Counted from the stretch's first letter, positions 27,883 through 37,594 are shown. The stretch is DNA of 64,000 nucleotides from Paraburkholderia megapolitana (GCF_007556815.1 NZ_CP041743.1:620001-684000), one strand, 5' to 3'. A program made the numbers and translations. Notes: generated by a model from the sequence alone, not told the origin.

Positions 27883-29214
27883 TCATCCCTGAGCTTGAGG
27901 CTGGGCTTGCGCCTGGGGAGCAACGTCGCCGTGCAAAGCGACTCTCTGCTGATAACGTGCCAACCCGATGATGCCACCAAGCGAGACCAGCGACAGCAGC
28001 GAAAAAAATAGTGCGAGCGGCACCCATTGCCCCTGGAAGCGTTGCGCGAGCATCGTGCCGATCAGCGGTGTCGTGCCGGCCGCCACCGTCGCACATAACT
28101 GGTATGCGATTGAAATGCCGGAGTAGCGCAAGCGCGTCGGAAACGCCGCTGTCATAAAACCGGCAATCACCGCATACACCGCTGACAGCGTGACGACCGC
28201 CAGCGAAATACCCGCGATGATCGCAACCGGTTGCTGCGTGTTCACGAGCAGAAACATCGGATACGGCGTGAAAATCGACACGCTCGCGGCCAGCGTCAGA
28301 AAACGCGCATCGCCGATACGACTCGCCAGCCACGCGGACACCGGCTGCGACAACAGCTGAATGATCGTCACGACGAACAGGCAATCGAGGATCGTCGTCT
28401 TCGGTATCGACAGCCACGTCGTCACGTACGAGATCATGAACGTATTGGTGAAGAAGAAGCCGGCCGCGCCGATTGTCGTTGCCGCGGCGGCCAGCAGGAT
28501 CGGCCGCAGATGCGTTCGCAGCACTTCGCTGACCGGCGCCACTGCGAGCTTGCCCGCGGCCCGCGCGCGTTCGAACTCGGGCGATTCCTCGACGCCGAAT
28601 CGGATCGCGAGGCCGATCAGCAACAGCACGAAGCTCGCGAGAAACGGCAGGCGCCAGCCCCATGACACGAAGCTCGCATGATCGAGCGACGTGACGAGCC
28701 GGAAGGCGATCAGCGTTAGCAGCAAACCGGCGGGGCTGCCCATCTGCGGGAACGATGCGAAGAAAGTCTTGCGCCCCTGCGGCGCATGCTCGCTCGACAT
28801 CAGCACCGCCCCGCCCCATTCGCCGCCCGCTGCAATGCCCTGCACGATGCGCAGCGTAACGAGCATGACGGGCGCCCAGACACCGATCGATGCGTAGGTC
28901 GGCAGCAAGCCGATGCCGGTTGTTGCGCCGCCCATCAGGAACATTGTCAGCAGCAACATTTTCTTGCGACCGAGCCGGTCGCCGAGGTGGCCGAACACCA
29001 TCCCCGATAACGGCCGCGCGACAAATCCCGCGAAGAACGTCGCAAACGAAGCCAGTGTGCTCGCAAAACGGTTGGTGCCTGGAAAGAAGATTTCGCCGAG
29101 CACGAGGGCGGCGGCAGTTGCGTAGGCGTAGAAGTCGTAGAACTCGACGGTGGTGCCGATGAATGCGGCAGCGGCCGCGCGGACCGGCTGGCGGGTGTGG
29201 ACCGGATGACTCAT
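27883..29214 (-). CDS. MFS transporter, metabolite:H+ symporter (MHS) type
   Basis: 443-aa inner-membrane protein with 12 helices. It opens with IGTTVEFYDFYAY and carries GHLGDRLGRKKML in the loop between helices 2 and 3, both hallmarks of MHS-type transporters of organic acids and related metabolites. The C-terminus ends in an odd QAQAQPQAQ tail. First gene of the leftward MFS-aldolase-dehydrogenase operon, so it probably imports the substrate of those enzymes. Confidence 0.9.
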   Translation of the reverse strand: MSHPVHTRQPVRAAAAAFIGTTVEFYDFYAYATAAALVLGEIFFPGTNRFASTLASFATFFAGFVARPLSGMVFGHLGDRLGRKKMLLLTMFLMGGATTGIGLLPTYASIGVWAPVMLVTLRIVQGIAAGGEWGGAVLMSSEHAPQGRKTFFASFPQMGSPAGLLLTLIAFRLVTSLDHASFVSWGWRLPFLASFVLLLIGLAIRFGVEESPEFERARAAGKLAVAPVSEVLRTHLRPILLAAAATTIGAAGFFFTNTFMISYVTTWLSIPKTTILDCLFVVTIIQLLSQPVSAWLASRIGDARFLTLAASVSIFTPYPMFLLVNTQQPVAIIAGISLAVVTLSAVYAVIAGFMTAAFPTRLRYSGISIAYQLCATVAAGTTPLIGTMLAQRFQGQWVPLALFFSLLSLVSLGGIIGLARYQQRVALHGDVAPQAQAQPQAQG

Positions 29215-29453
29215 GGCACCTCTCAGTGGGCGGATGAACTGCGGGGAACGGTGCAGTTATCAGTGGCCAATATCAGTCCGTAAAATGGCGTTTTTTTATG
29301 CGCGGTATTACTGGGGCTAATGGCGTGCCAGGTCTTGCCAGCCGGGCTTAGGCGGGGAATTCGAACCGCGCCCGGCGAAACGGAGTGATGCAGTGCGCCG
29401 CGCTGTTGCGTCGATCGAGCCGACAGATCGAACAGGCACAACGCCCGCGCCGC

Positions 29454-29708
29454 TCAGCACCGAAAGTGTTCGATGTCCTGCCCCGCATTGATCGCCCGTC
29501 GCAACCAGTCGGGCCGCTCGCCCTGACCATCCCAGCGGTTGCCAAACGCATCGCGATATTTCGGCCTGGCTGCTTCGGCGATAAGCGCCGCTTCCAGGAC
29601 TTCCATCGTGATGTCGAACTCTTCCATGCGATTCCGGATCCACTGGATCAGCCGCTCGCGCGCCTGCCCGTCGAAATCCAGTACCTGTTGTTCCGCTTGT
29701 TGTTTCAT
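29454..29708 (-). CDS. Short H-NS-like nucleoid-associated protein
   Basis: 84-aa protein. The C-terminal half (residues 50-83, KYRDAFGNRWDGQGERPDWL then RRAINAGQDIEHF) is an H-NS-family DNA-binding domain of the Burkholderia type. The N-terminal part is a short helical region of about 45 residues instead of the longer oligomerisation domain of H-NS. The core minor-groove motif reads QGE where classical H-NS has QGR or RGR. Stand-alone gene flanked by intergenic DNA. It may fine-tune silencing of local AT-rich DNA or interfere with full-length H-NS proteins; this is inferred. Confidence 0.75.
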   Translation of the reverse strand: MKQQAEQQVLDFDGQARERLIQWIRNRMEEFDITMEVLEAALIAEAARPKYRDAFGNRWDGQGERPDWLRRAINAGQDIEHFRC

Positions 29709-30067
29709 GACGTACCGGTTTTTCGCAATAGTCAGCCGAAATCGGCCGATTACGCGTTCGAATAAACAAAGGCAAAGACAAAGGCCTCGCGATTGCCGGC
29801 GAAACCTTTACCTGAAATGTGGCTGGCAGGACGAATGAATCCCTTGCGCGCTTCCCCGAACAGGAAACCGCGTGCGACCGACTGATGGGTTACGAAACAC
29901 ACGTCCGCTGTACGGTACGTGCTTTCGCCAGTGAAACCCTTATGCAAGGGATGCATCTCCGATATAGCGCGGATTTTATCATCCATTCTTTTCGGTTTCT
30001 CAGCCGAGAACGCCCGCTTTTCAAAAATAAGCGCGCGTCCGGTATCTGGACACACATCGGCGAGGCG
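29709..30067. other. Intergenic stretch without recognisable gene
   Basis: Moderately AT-rich DNA between the H-NS-like gene and a small hypothetical gene. Open frames of 87-101 codons exist on both strands, but they match no family I know, overlap each other and lack convincing ribosome sites. It presumably contains the promoter of the H-NS-like gene. Confidence 0.5.
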
Positions 30068-30376
30068 CTAGACCTGCGGTAGATCGTCGATGGATTTTTC
30101 AATGTGGCCGTCGGGGATGTCGGTGTCGATGCCGTCGTTGCCGTCCATATGCGCAACGGTCTTGATCTTCGGCCCGAGAAAATTCATGCCGCCGAGCTTG
30201 AACAGCGACCACACGAGATTGCCCGCGCGGATGGCCTTGACGACTTCGGCAACCTCGACGATGTCGTGCTGCGACAGCCATTCGTTGGTCTTGGGATTGA
30301 CGAGCGCCCAGCGCACATGCGTGATGCGGCCGGTTACAGGGTTGATGCGAACGCCATCGATAGCATACGTCGCCAT
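30068..30376 (-). CDS. Small conserved-looking protein (DUF3892-like)
   Basis: 102-aa soluble protein starting MATYAIDGVRINPVTGRITH with an excellent GGAGG site 9 bases before the ATG at 30376. The N-terminal two thirds read like the DUF3892 type found in Burkholderia; the C-terminus is acidic and polar. No signal peptide or membrane segment. It is divergent from the TetR regulator, whose operator lies about 100 bases away. Function unknown. Confidence 0.7.
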   Translation of the reverse strand: MATYAIDGVRINPVTGRITHVRWALVNPKTNEWLSQHDIVEVAEVVKAIRAGNLVWSLFKLGGMNFLGPKIKTVAHMDGNDGIDTDIPDGHIEKSIDDLPQV

Positions 30377-30471
30377 ATCAGCCTCCCTCATCGTGCACAT
30401 CCTGGTCACGGAATCGTAACACTCCTGCGAAGGCGCCCGGCTACAGAAATATTTTCTGAAAACTCCTTGAT

Positions 30472-30491
30472 TATCTACTGACCAGTAGATA
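30472..30491. promoter_or_regulatory. TetR operator, site 1 (8-4-8 perfect inverted repeat)
   Basis: TATCTACT, four bases, AGTAGATA: a perfect dyad ending 11 bases before the TetR start codon. Two related 20-bp sites precede the Ohr-like gene and the esterase gene, so this is very probably the autoregulatory operator of the TetR protein. Confidence 0.75.
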
Positions 30492-30502
30492 GACTGCTAT
30501 TC

Positions 30503-31063
30503 ATGGAAACGCCAACCGTCCGCGAACAGCTTCTGCAACACGCCCAGACCTTACTGATGACCCGAGGCTACAACGGGTTCAGCTACCGGGATCTCGCCGA
30601 TCTCGTGGGTGTGAAGACATCGAGCATTCACTACTACTTCCCTACCAAGGAAGACCTCGCGCTTGAAGCTGTAGATGCATACAGCAGCGAGGTGTTGAGC
30701 ACGATCCGCGCAATCGATGCGTCACTCGCACCGGAAAAAAAGCTCGAACGCTATGCGAAGCAGTTTGGTCTCGTGCTCGGCAACGGCGATCAGATCTGTC
30801 TGTGCGGCATGCTGGCAGCGGACATCGAATCGCTGCCCGAAAACGTGCGGCAGGCCGTGCAGGCGTTTTTCAAGGCCAACGAAAGCTGGCTCGCCAAAGT
30901 ACTGGCGGAAGGCGAAGCGCGCGGCACACTGCGCGTGAACGGAAAAGTGGAAAGCGCGGCGCGCGCACTGTATGCGTCGTTTCAAGGCAGCGTCCTTGCC
31001 AGCCGGTTGTTTCACTCGAAGGCGCGGCTCGAAGACGTCGTCAATTCAGTCCGGATTGGATAA
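30503..31063 (+). CDS. TetR/AcrR-family regulator
   Basis: 186-aa repressor: helix-turn-helix in residues 1-55 (GYNGFSYRDLADLVGVKTSS, IHYYFPTKEDL) and an all-helical ligand domain. A C-x-C pair (C99 and C101, in ICLCGMLAAD) sits in the ligand domain, where related TetR proteins such as NemR use reactive cysteines to sense oxidants or electrophiles. It precedes an Ohr/OsmC-type protein and an esterase, and all three genes carry related palindromes upstream. It therefore probably controls a small oxidant- or electrophile-responsive regulon. The sensing role of the cysteines is inference. Confidence 0.92.
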   Translation: METPTVREQLLQHAQTLLMTRGYNGFSYRDLADLVGVKTSSIHYYFPTKEDLALEAVDAYSSEVLSTIRAIDASLAPEKKLERYAKQFGLVLGNGDQICLCGMLAADIESLPENVRQAVQAFFKANESWLAKVLAEGEARGTLRVNGKVESAARALYASFQGSVLASRLFHSKARLEDVVNSVRIG

Positions 31064-31130
31064 CCCGAACGCGATCGATTCACTGGTCGCGCCCGGTAAG
31101 CAGCAAGCAGGTCGTTTTTTTATAGCCGGT

Positions 31131-31150
31131 TGTCTATCTACTAATAGATA
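31131..31150. promoter_or_regulatory. TetR operator, site 2 (upstream of Ohr-like gene)
   Basis: TGTCTATC, four bases, AATAGATA; an inner perfect dyad TATCTA-CTAA-TAGATA lies at 31135-31150. Same outer half-sites and AT pattern as site 1. It ends 36 bases before the start codon, suitable for blocking the promoter. Confidence 0.65.
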
Positions 31151-31186
31151 ACTATCAATCGCAATCTCTTGAACTGGAGTTACATC

Positions 31187-31612
31187 ATGTCGATCGAAAA
31201 AGTCTTGTACCGTGCTCATGCTCGCGCTAACGGTGGCCGCGACGGCCGTGCAGTCTCGTCGGATAACGTGCTCGACGTCGCCCTCACGACGCCGCGCGAA
31301 CTCGGCGGTGCCGGTGGCGTTGGCACAAACCCCGAGCAACTGTTCGCCGCGGGTTATTCCGCGTGTTTCCTCGGCGCGATGAAGTTCGTCGCGGCTCGCG
31401 ACAAGATCGCGCTGCCAGCCACCACCACCGTGGACGGCAGTGTCGGCATCGGCCAGATCCCGACCGGTTTCGGCATCGAAGTCGAACTGCGCATCACGTT
31501 GCCGGGTATCGAACGCGCTCAGGCCGAACGCATCGTTGAAGCAGCGCATATCGTGTGCCCTTACTCGAATGCGACGCGCGGCAACATCGACGTCAAGCTG
31601 GTTCTGCAGTAA
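31187..31612 (+). CDS. ohr: Ohr/OsmC-family organic hydroperoxide resistance protein
   Basis: 141-aa protein with the two redox cysteines of the family, C60 ([12 protein letters not shown]) and C124 ([13 protein letters not shown]), and the usual [10 protein letters not shown] segment. Ohr reduces organic and lipid hydroperoxides with lipoyl or thiol donors in the cytoplasm. The ATG at 31187 follows a GGAG site. Ohr genes are normally controlled by the MarR protein OhrR; here a TetR gene precedes it instead and a TetR-type palindrome covers the promoter. Confidence 0.92.
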   Translation: MSIEKVLYRAHARANGGRDGRAVSSDNVLDVALTTPRELGGAGGVGTNPEQLFAAGYSACFLGAMKFVAARDKIALPATTTVDGSVGIGQIPTGFGIEVELRITLPGIERAQAERIVEAAHIVCPYSNATRGNIDVKLVLQ

Positions 31613-31662
31613 CACCACCGCAACATCACAGCCGCCGTTTGTGGCGTTTTATTTTCTCCGCT

Positions 31663-31682
31663 TATCTACCTATACATAGATA
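31663..31682. promoter_or_regulatory. TetR operator, site 3 (upstream of esterase gene)
   Basis: TATCTACC, four bases, CATAGATA: the same 20-bp length and the same TATCTAC...TAGATA ends as site 1. It lies about 70 bases upstream of the esterase ATG. Confidence 0.7.
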
Positions 31683-31754
31683 GTCATGCGTGTAACGGGC
31701 GCAACCAGCATGTGCTGCCGACTGCACACCGACCTCATTTGAAGGAGCAGGATC

Positions 31755-32774
31755 ATGAAGTTTGCGAAGAAGTTGATCGTCGCTGCGGCGACTGGAACCA
31801 CGCTCGCATCGGGCGCCCATGCGGCGCCGGTACTCGAGCCCGTCACCCAGGCCTTCATCGATAGCCTCGCGGCACACGGCGGCCCGCCGATCTACACGCT
31901 CTCGCCCGCCGACGCACGTAACGTGCTGGCCAGCGCGCAGGCGCAGCCGGTGGCGAAATTGCCGGCGCAGATCGAAGACCGCGTGCTGCCCGTTGGTCCG
32001 ACGGGCAAGGTTGCCGTGCGTATCGTGAAGCCTGAAGGCGCGACCGGCACGCTGCCCGTGGTGATGTATTTTCACGGCGGCGGCTGGGTGCTCGGCGACA
32101 AAAACACGCATGACCGGCTGATCCGCGAAATTGCAAACGGTGCGCACGCGGCGGTGATCTTCGTCGACTATGACCGTTCGCCGGAAGCGAAGTACCCCGT
32201 GCCGATCGAACAGGCCTACGCTGCCACGACCTACGTTGCCGCACATCCGAAGGAGTTTGGTATCGACGCGAACCGCATTGCAGTGGCGGGCGACAGCGTC
32301 GGCGGCAATATGACGGCAGCCGTGACGCTGCTCGCCAAAGAGCGCAGCGGGCCGACGTTGCGCTACCAGGTGCTGTTCTATCCGGTCACCGATGCGAACT
32401 TCGACGACGGCTCGTACAACGAATTCGCGAACGGCCCGTGGCTGACCAGACCGGCGATGAAGTGGTTCTGGGACGCGTATGCGCCGAACGTGACAGACCG
32501 AGCGAAGATCACCGCTTCGCCGCTGCGCGCGACACTCGATGAGCTGAAGGGCTTGCCGCCCGCGCTCGTGATCACCGACGAGAACGATGTGCTGCGCGAC
32601 GAGGGCGAAGCGTATGCGCGCAAGTTGTCGCAGGCCGGTGTGCGGGTGACGGCGGTGCGCTATGAAGGCACGATCCACGACTTCGTGATGCTCAACGCGC
32701 TGACCGATACTCCAGCGACACGTGCGGCTATCGCTCAGGCCAACAGTGCGTTGCGTGAAGCGTTGGCGAAGTAA
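31755..32774 (+). CDS. Exported alpha/beta hydrolase (hormone-sensitive-lipase-like esterase)
   Basis: 339-aa esterase. Residues 1-23 are a signal peptide ending SGAHA-A, so it acts in the periplasm or outside. The oxyanion motif HGGGW is at 107-111, the nucleophile is S181 in GDSVGG, and acid and histidine follow in DENDVLRDEG and GTIHDF. This is the HSL/BD-FAE class that hydrolyses short acyl esters and lactones. Third member of the TetR group by its upstream palindrome. A strong hairpin terminator follows. Confidence 0.92.
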   Translation: MKFAKKLIVAAATGTTLASGAHAAPVLEPVTQAFIDSLAAHGGPPIYTLSPADARNVLASAQAQPVAKLPAQIEDRVLPVGPTGKVAVRIVKPEGATGTLPVVMYFHGGGWVLGDKNTHDRLIREIANGAHAAVIFVDYDRSPEAKYPVPIEQAYAATTYVAAHPKEFGIDANRIAVAGDSVGGNMTAAVTLLAKERSGPTLRYQVLFYPVTDANFDDGSYNEFANGPWLTRPAMKWFWDAYAPNVTDRAKITASPLRATLDELKGLPPALVITDENDVLRDEGEAYARKLSQAGVRVTAVRYEGTIHDFVMLNALTDTPATRAAIAQANSALREALAK

Positions 32775-32791
32775 ACACGCCGCACCTGAAT

Positions 32792-32823
32792 GACGAACGA
32801 CCCGCCTAAGCGGGTCGTTCGTC
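32792..32823 (+). terminator. Rho-independent-type terminator after the esterase
   Basis: Perfect 14-bp stem (GACGAACGACCCGC paired with GCGGGTCGTTCGTC) with a CTAA loop, 17 bases after the stop codon, followed by GTTTC. Because the stem is symmetric it could also stop transcripts from the opposite NarK gene. Confidence 0.8.
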
Positions 32824-32852
32824 GTTTCATCGCATCTTGAAGGCAGTGCAGC

Positions 32853-34256
32853 TCACACACTCCCATCCATTCGCACCGCAGCCCCCTGCAGCGGCGTATC
32901 GGCAATAACGACGCTTTCCTTCGGCAGCGCCCATTGCAGCCAGCGCGTACGATGCAGCACGACGAGCGCGAACGCCAGCGCCGACAGCACACCGAACGTG
33001 GCGAAGCCCATCTGATAGCTGCCCGTGCTTTCCTTAGCGATACCCATGATCACCGGCAGATAGAACCCACCGATCCCGCCCGCGGCACCGACGATGCCCG
33101 ACATCAAGCCGGTCTTGCCCTTCCAGCGTTGCGGTACGAGCTGGAACGTCGCGCCGTTGCCGAGCCCGAAGCACACGTAGGTGACGACCAGCAGCGCGAT
33201 GCCGGCCGGCAGCGGCGGCATCCACGCGGCAAACGCGAAGTCGCAGATCGAGATGGCCGCGAGCAGCAGCACCAGTGCGCGCACGCCGGAAATCCGGTCG
33301 GCGACGAAACCGCCGATCGGCCGCACCAGCGCACCAATAAACGCGAGCAGCGACATGAAGAGCCCTGCTTCGATACGCGGCATCTGATACAGCGAGATCA
33401 GCAGCGTCGTGACATACGAAGACATGCCGACAAAACCGCCGAACGTGATGCTGTACACCAGCATCACAACCCACGTGTCGCCTTCGACCAGCACGGCGCG
33501 ATAGTGCTTCGGCAGCACCGCGATGGCGAGCAGCGCACCGAGTACCGGCAGCAGCAACACCCCCGTCTTGCCTGCACCGAATAGCCCGGCGTGTACGGCC
33601 AGCACGAGCGCCAGCAGCCCCACGAGCGTGATGCAGAAACTGCCCAGCGCTTTCGGTGCGCTGCCGGTCTTCGGGTTCAGATCCTTCGCCCAGAAGAACA
33701 GTGCAACCGCTGCGAGCGCCAGCAACGGCAACGCGGCACCCGTCGCACGCGCCCAGCCGAAACTATCCGCAAGCGACGGAAACAGGAACCCGTCGAGCAC
33801 CGCACCGATGTTGCCCGCTGCCGCAAGGCCCAGCACGAGCCCCTGTACTTTCGGCGGATAGTTGCTGCCTGCCATCGGCAGGGCGACCGCGAAGCTCGCG
33901 CCGCCGATACCGAGAAACACGCCGAGCACCAGCAGCAAGGTGTACGACGGCGTGCCCGGCATCAACAGCAACACCACCGATGGAATAGCCGACAGCGCCA
34001 CCCCGAGCAGCGCAACGCGCCGGCCGTCGTAAGCCTGATAAAGATTGCCGAGCGTCACGCGCAGAATCGCGGCGCCCAGTACCGGCACCGCGACCAGGAA
34101 GCCCAGTTCGGCGGGCGACATCGTGATGTCTTTGTGGATGAACGGCGCGAGCGGGCCGAACATCACCCACACCGTAAAGCCCGTGTCGAAATACAGAAAG
34201 CACGCGAGCAACGCGCGCCAGTTACCGCTCTTCAGCGAATTCAGCAGGTTTCTCAT
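32853..34256 (-). CDS. Nitrate/nitrite MFS transporter (NarK/NasA type)
   Basis: 467-aa inner-membrane protein with 12 helices. It begins FLYFDTGFTVWVMFGPLAPF and contains the nitrate-porter signature regions GGASFAVALPMAGSNYPPKVQG and TFGGFVGMSSYVTTLL. These glycine-rich segments line the nitrate path in NarK. No nitrate or nitrite reductase, sensor or molybdenum gene is nearby, so it is a solitary transporter here. It could be paired with reductases elsewhere in the genome, or carry another small anion. Confidence 0.88.
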   Translation of the reverse strand: MRNLLNSLKSGNWRALLACFLYFDTGFTVWVMFGPLAPFIHKDITMSPAELGFLVAVPVLGAAILRVTLGNLYQAYDGRRVALLGVALSAIPSVVLLLMPGTPSYTLLLVLGVFLGIGGASFAVALPMAGSNYPPKVQGLVLGLAAAGNIGAVLDGFLFPSLADSFGWARATGAALPLLALAAVALFFWAKDLNPKTGSAPKALGSFCITLVGLLALVLAVHAGLFGAGKTGVLLLPVLGALLAIAVLPKHYRAVLVEGDTWVVMLVYSITFGGFVGMSSYVTTLLISLYQMPRIEAGLFMSLLAFIGALVRPIGGFVADRISGVRALVLLLAAISICDFAFAAWMPPLPAGIALLVVTYVCFGLGNGATFQLVPQRWKGKTGLMSGIVGAAGGIGGFYLPVIMGIAKESTGSYQMGFATFGVLSALAFALVVLHRTRWLQWALPKESVVIADTPLQGAAVRMDGSV

Positions 34257-34831
34257 GGGTCTCTCTCACAGGGCGATAGCGATGACTCTTGCAACGGACC
34301 CGGTCATGCGACCGGCGAAAAAAAAGGCGCCCCGAACCGCGCGGGCAGACCGATTGCTCGATCCGCTTCTGCGATCCGGGACGCCGTTGTCCCTAAAGCC
34401 GCTACATCGAGCGGCCAGTCGATATCCGATACGTCGAGGTCTCCGTTGACCTCGGGACGGACAAATGCAATAGCTGTGCCACGCCTTGAACGGGCCGCTT
34501 CGTGCGCGCCGGACGAAGCGGCCGGGCCGCGCCCCGGAAGAACGTATAGCGTTGTGTGGTGGGACGATCGGGCCGATGCAGGTAGTCGCTCGTGGGCCAC
34601 ATGCGATATGCGCTGCGCTTCGGCATGCGACATCGCAGGCATTTCTTCGAAGCGCCTGAATGTCTCCTTACGAATAGATTTGGTGCAGTCCGCTAGTGCA
34701 TCGCACCATCGCCGTGCGCAAGGTGCGGGCTGCGGGGTGCGGCCGCGCATAACCCTACTGCGAGGTCCTCACAGACTGTCGGGCAAACCGATGGATGTAT
34801 CATTGACCGACCGCAAGCCGCGCTTTAAATC
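34257..34831. other. Intergenic region with no supported gene
   Basis: 575 bases between the nitrate transporter start and the Fur-family gene. A leftward frame of up to 148 codons (34304-34750) is open, but it resembles no family I recognise and has antisense-like composition. A CCGGTC-ATGC-GACCGG dyad lies just upstream of the transporter. Could hold a decayed gene. Confidence 0.4.
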
Positions 34832-35311
34832 ATGCCGTCACGACACACTTCCCGAGTCAAGAATGCCCCACCCGCCGCGTGGCCGGAACGCCTGCGGGCC
34901 GCAGGGCTACGTTCCACCGCGCTGACGCTCGCCGTCCTGCAACGGCTCGAAACCGCCAGCCAGCCGTACTCCCACGAAGACCTCGCTCAGGAACTCGCCG
35001 AAGATAACCCCAGCGGCAAGGTGGACCGCGTCACGCTATACCGCATCCTCGATCGGCTCACCCTGGTCGAGCTGATTGCGAAGATTCAGGGCTCGGATCG
35101 CGTCGCGCGCTACACGCTCACGCATGCATCGGCGGCCGGCTACTTCGAGTGCGATCAATGCCACTCGGTCACGGCGCTCCCAAGCGACCCCGCTCTTACC
35201 GACGTGCTCGCCCGGATGGGGCGGCGCGTCAACCGCAGCGGCGCGCATAGCACGAAGGCGTCGCTGACACTGCACGGCACCTGCAAGAACTGCGTTCATC
35301 CGCACCGCTAG
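34832..35311 (+). CDS. zur: Fur-family regulator, Zur-like (zinc uptake repressor)
   Basis: 159-aa regulator with an N-terminal winged helix (VTLYRILDRLTLVELI) and the C-terminal dimer domain. The structural zinc site uses C107 and C110 (ECDQCH) and C151 and C154 (CKNC). It converges with a ZigA/COG0523-type GTPase gene 22 bases away, which carries a Zur-like box, so a zinc-responsive role is favoured over iron. Zur versus another Fur subtype cannot be settled from sequence alone. Confidence 0.85.
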   Translation: MPSRHTSRVKNAPPAAWPERLRAAGLRSTALTLAVLQRLETASQPYSHEDLAQELAEDNPSGKVDRVTLYRILDRLTLVELIAKIQGSDRVARYTLTHASAAGYFECDQCHSVTALPSDPALTDVLARMGRRVNRSGAHSTKASLTLHGTCKNCVHPHR

Positions 35312-35333
35312 CGGGGCTCGCGCATCGGCGGGA

Positions 35334-36551
<1,218 letters not shown>

Positions 36552-36585
36552 AAAGCGCTCCGTGGTTCACTTAATCGCAACTGGA

Positions 36586-36607
36586 TTGCATTATAAACAT
36601 AACGCAA
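36586..36607. promoter_or_regulatory. Zur-like box
   Basis: TTGCATTAT, AAAC, ATAACGCAA: a 9-4-9 inverted repeat with one mismatch, 35 bases upstream of the zinc GTPase start codon. Resembles the GTTATA-rich dyads bound by proteobacterial Zur. Inference from sequence and context. Confidence 0.65.
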
Positions 36608-36721
36608 CAAAGTAGCGTTTACGGAAGGCGCGCTTTGGCACAATGCCGACCCTGGCGCCGGCGCGGACGTGTGTTCCCCGGCATCCGATATCATGGGCGC
36701 TCCGTTTCGCACCCGCTTGCC

Positions 36722-37594
36722 ATGCTTGCCCCTTTACTCCATTCGTTCTACGAAGCCGCCCGCCAAGGTAGTGTGACTGTGGCGGCGAAGGTACTCGGGC
36801 TCAGCCAGCCGACGGTGACCGCTCATATCCGGCAACTGGAAACGATGTACAAGGTGGAGCTGTTTCATCGCCGGGGCGGGCGCATCGAGTTGACCGAAGC
36901 GGGCGCGGGATTGATGCCGCAGGTGCAGCGCCTGCTACAGAACGAGCGCGATATCGACTTTGCCCTGCGCAACGCCAGCCGGCTCGCGGGCACGCTGTGG
37001 GTCGGTGCGACGGGGCCGTACTACATCCTCCCTGGCATCGCCGCATTCCGGCAGCGCTATCCGGCGACCGAAATCCGTGTCGTGATCGGCAATTCGCGCG
37101 AGATGCTCGATGCGTTGATCGACAGCCGCATCGATATCGCCGTGTCGTCGCAGCGCGACGACGATCCCCGCCTCGTCCGTCAGACTCTCGCGTGCGACTC
37201 GCTCGTGCTGGTCGTGCATCGCGACCATCCGCTCACGCGTGCAGGCAAGGCGAGCCTCGCCGACCTGAAAACGCAGACGTTGCTGCTGCGCGAGTCCGGT
37301 TCGATGACGCGCCAGATCACCGAATCCGCACTACGCGCCGCCGACGTGCGTCCCGCGACGACGATCGAGATCGGCAGCCGCGAAGCGATCCACGAGGCGA
37401 TCCGCCACGACATGGGCTGCAGCCTGATGCCGGCCGGCGAAGTACCGGCCAGCCCCGACCTGCGGGTCTTGCCGCTGGAAGGCGAAATGCCCTCTTCGCT
37501 CGAATACGTCTACTACCTGGGCGCGCGTTCAGGAGCCCTGCTGATCGATACGTTTATCGGACTACTGGCTGACTCGCGCGCGAGTCGCACATAA
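36722..37594 (+). CDS. LysR-family transcriptional regulator
   Basis: 290-aa LysR protein with helix-turn-helix in residues 1-60 (FYEAARQGSVTVAAKVLGLS, QPTVTAHIRQLE). The ATG at 36722 places the start where family members begin; the upstream codons are not protein-like. It precedes the phosphodiesterase-like lipoprotein and phospholipase C genes on the same strand, separated by 87-130 bases, and may regulate them. Resembles CbbR-like LysR proteins with a short N-terminus; the effector is unknown. Confidence 0.9.
   Translation: MLAPLLHSFYEAARQGSVTVAAKVLGLSQPTVTAHIRQLETMYKVELFHRRGGRIELTEAGAGLMPQVQRLLQNERDIDFALRNASRLAGTLWVGATGPYYILPGIAAFRQRYPATEIRVVIGNSREMLDALIDSRIDIAVSSQRDDDPRLVRQTLACDSLVLVVHRDHPLTRAGKASLADLKTQTLLLRESGSMTRQITESALRAADVRPATTIEIGSREAIHEAIRHDMGCSLMPAGEVPASPDLRVLPLEGEMPSSLEYVYYLGARSGALLIDTFIGLLADSRASRT

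Noticed and set aside
29750..30082. Small frames of 87-101 codons on both strands
   Set aside because: They overlap each other and show no conserved motif or ribosome site.
34304..34750. Leftward 148-codon frame upstream of the NarK-type gene
   Set aside because: No ribosome site, no family, and antisense-like composition; not called as a gene.
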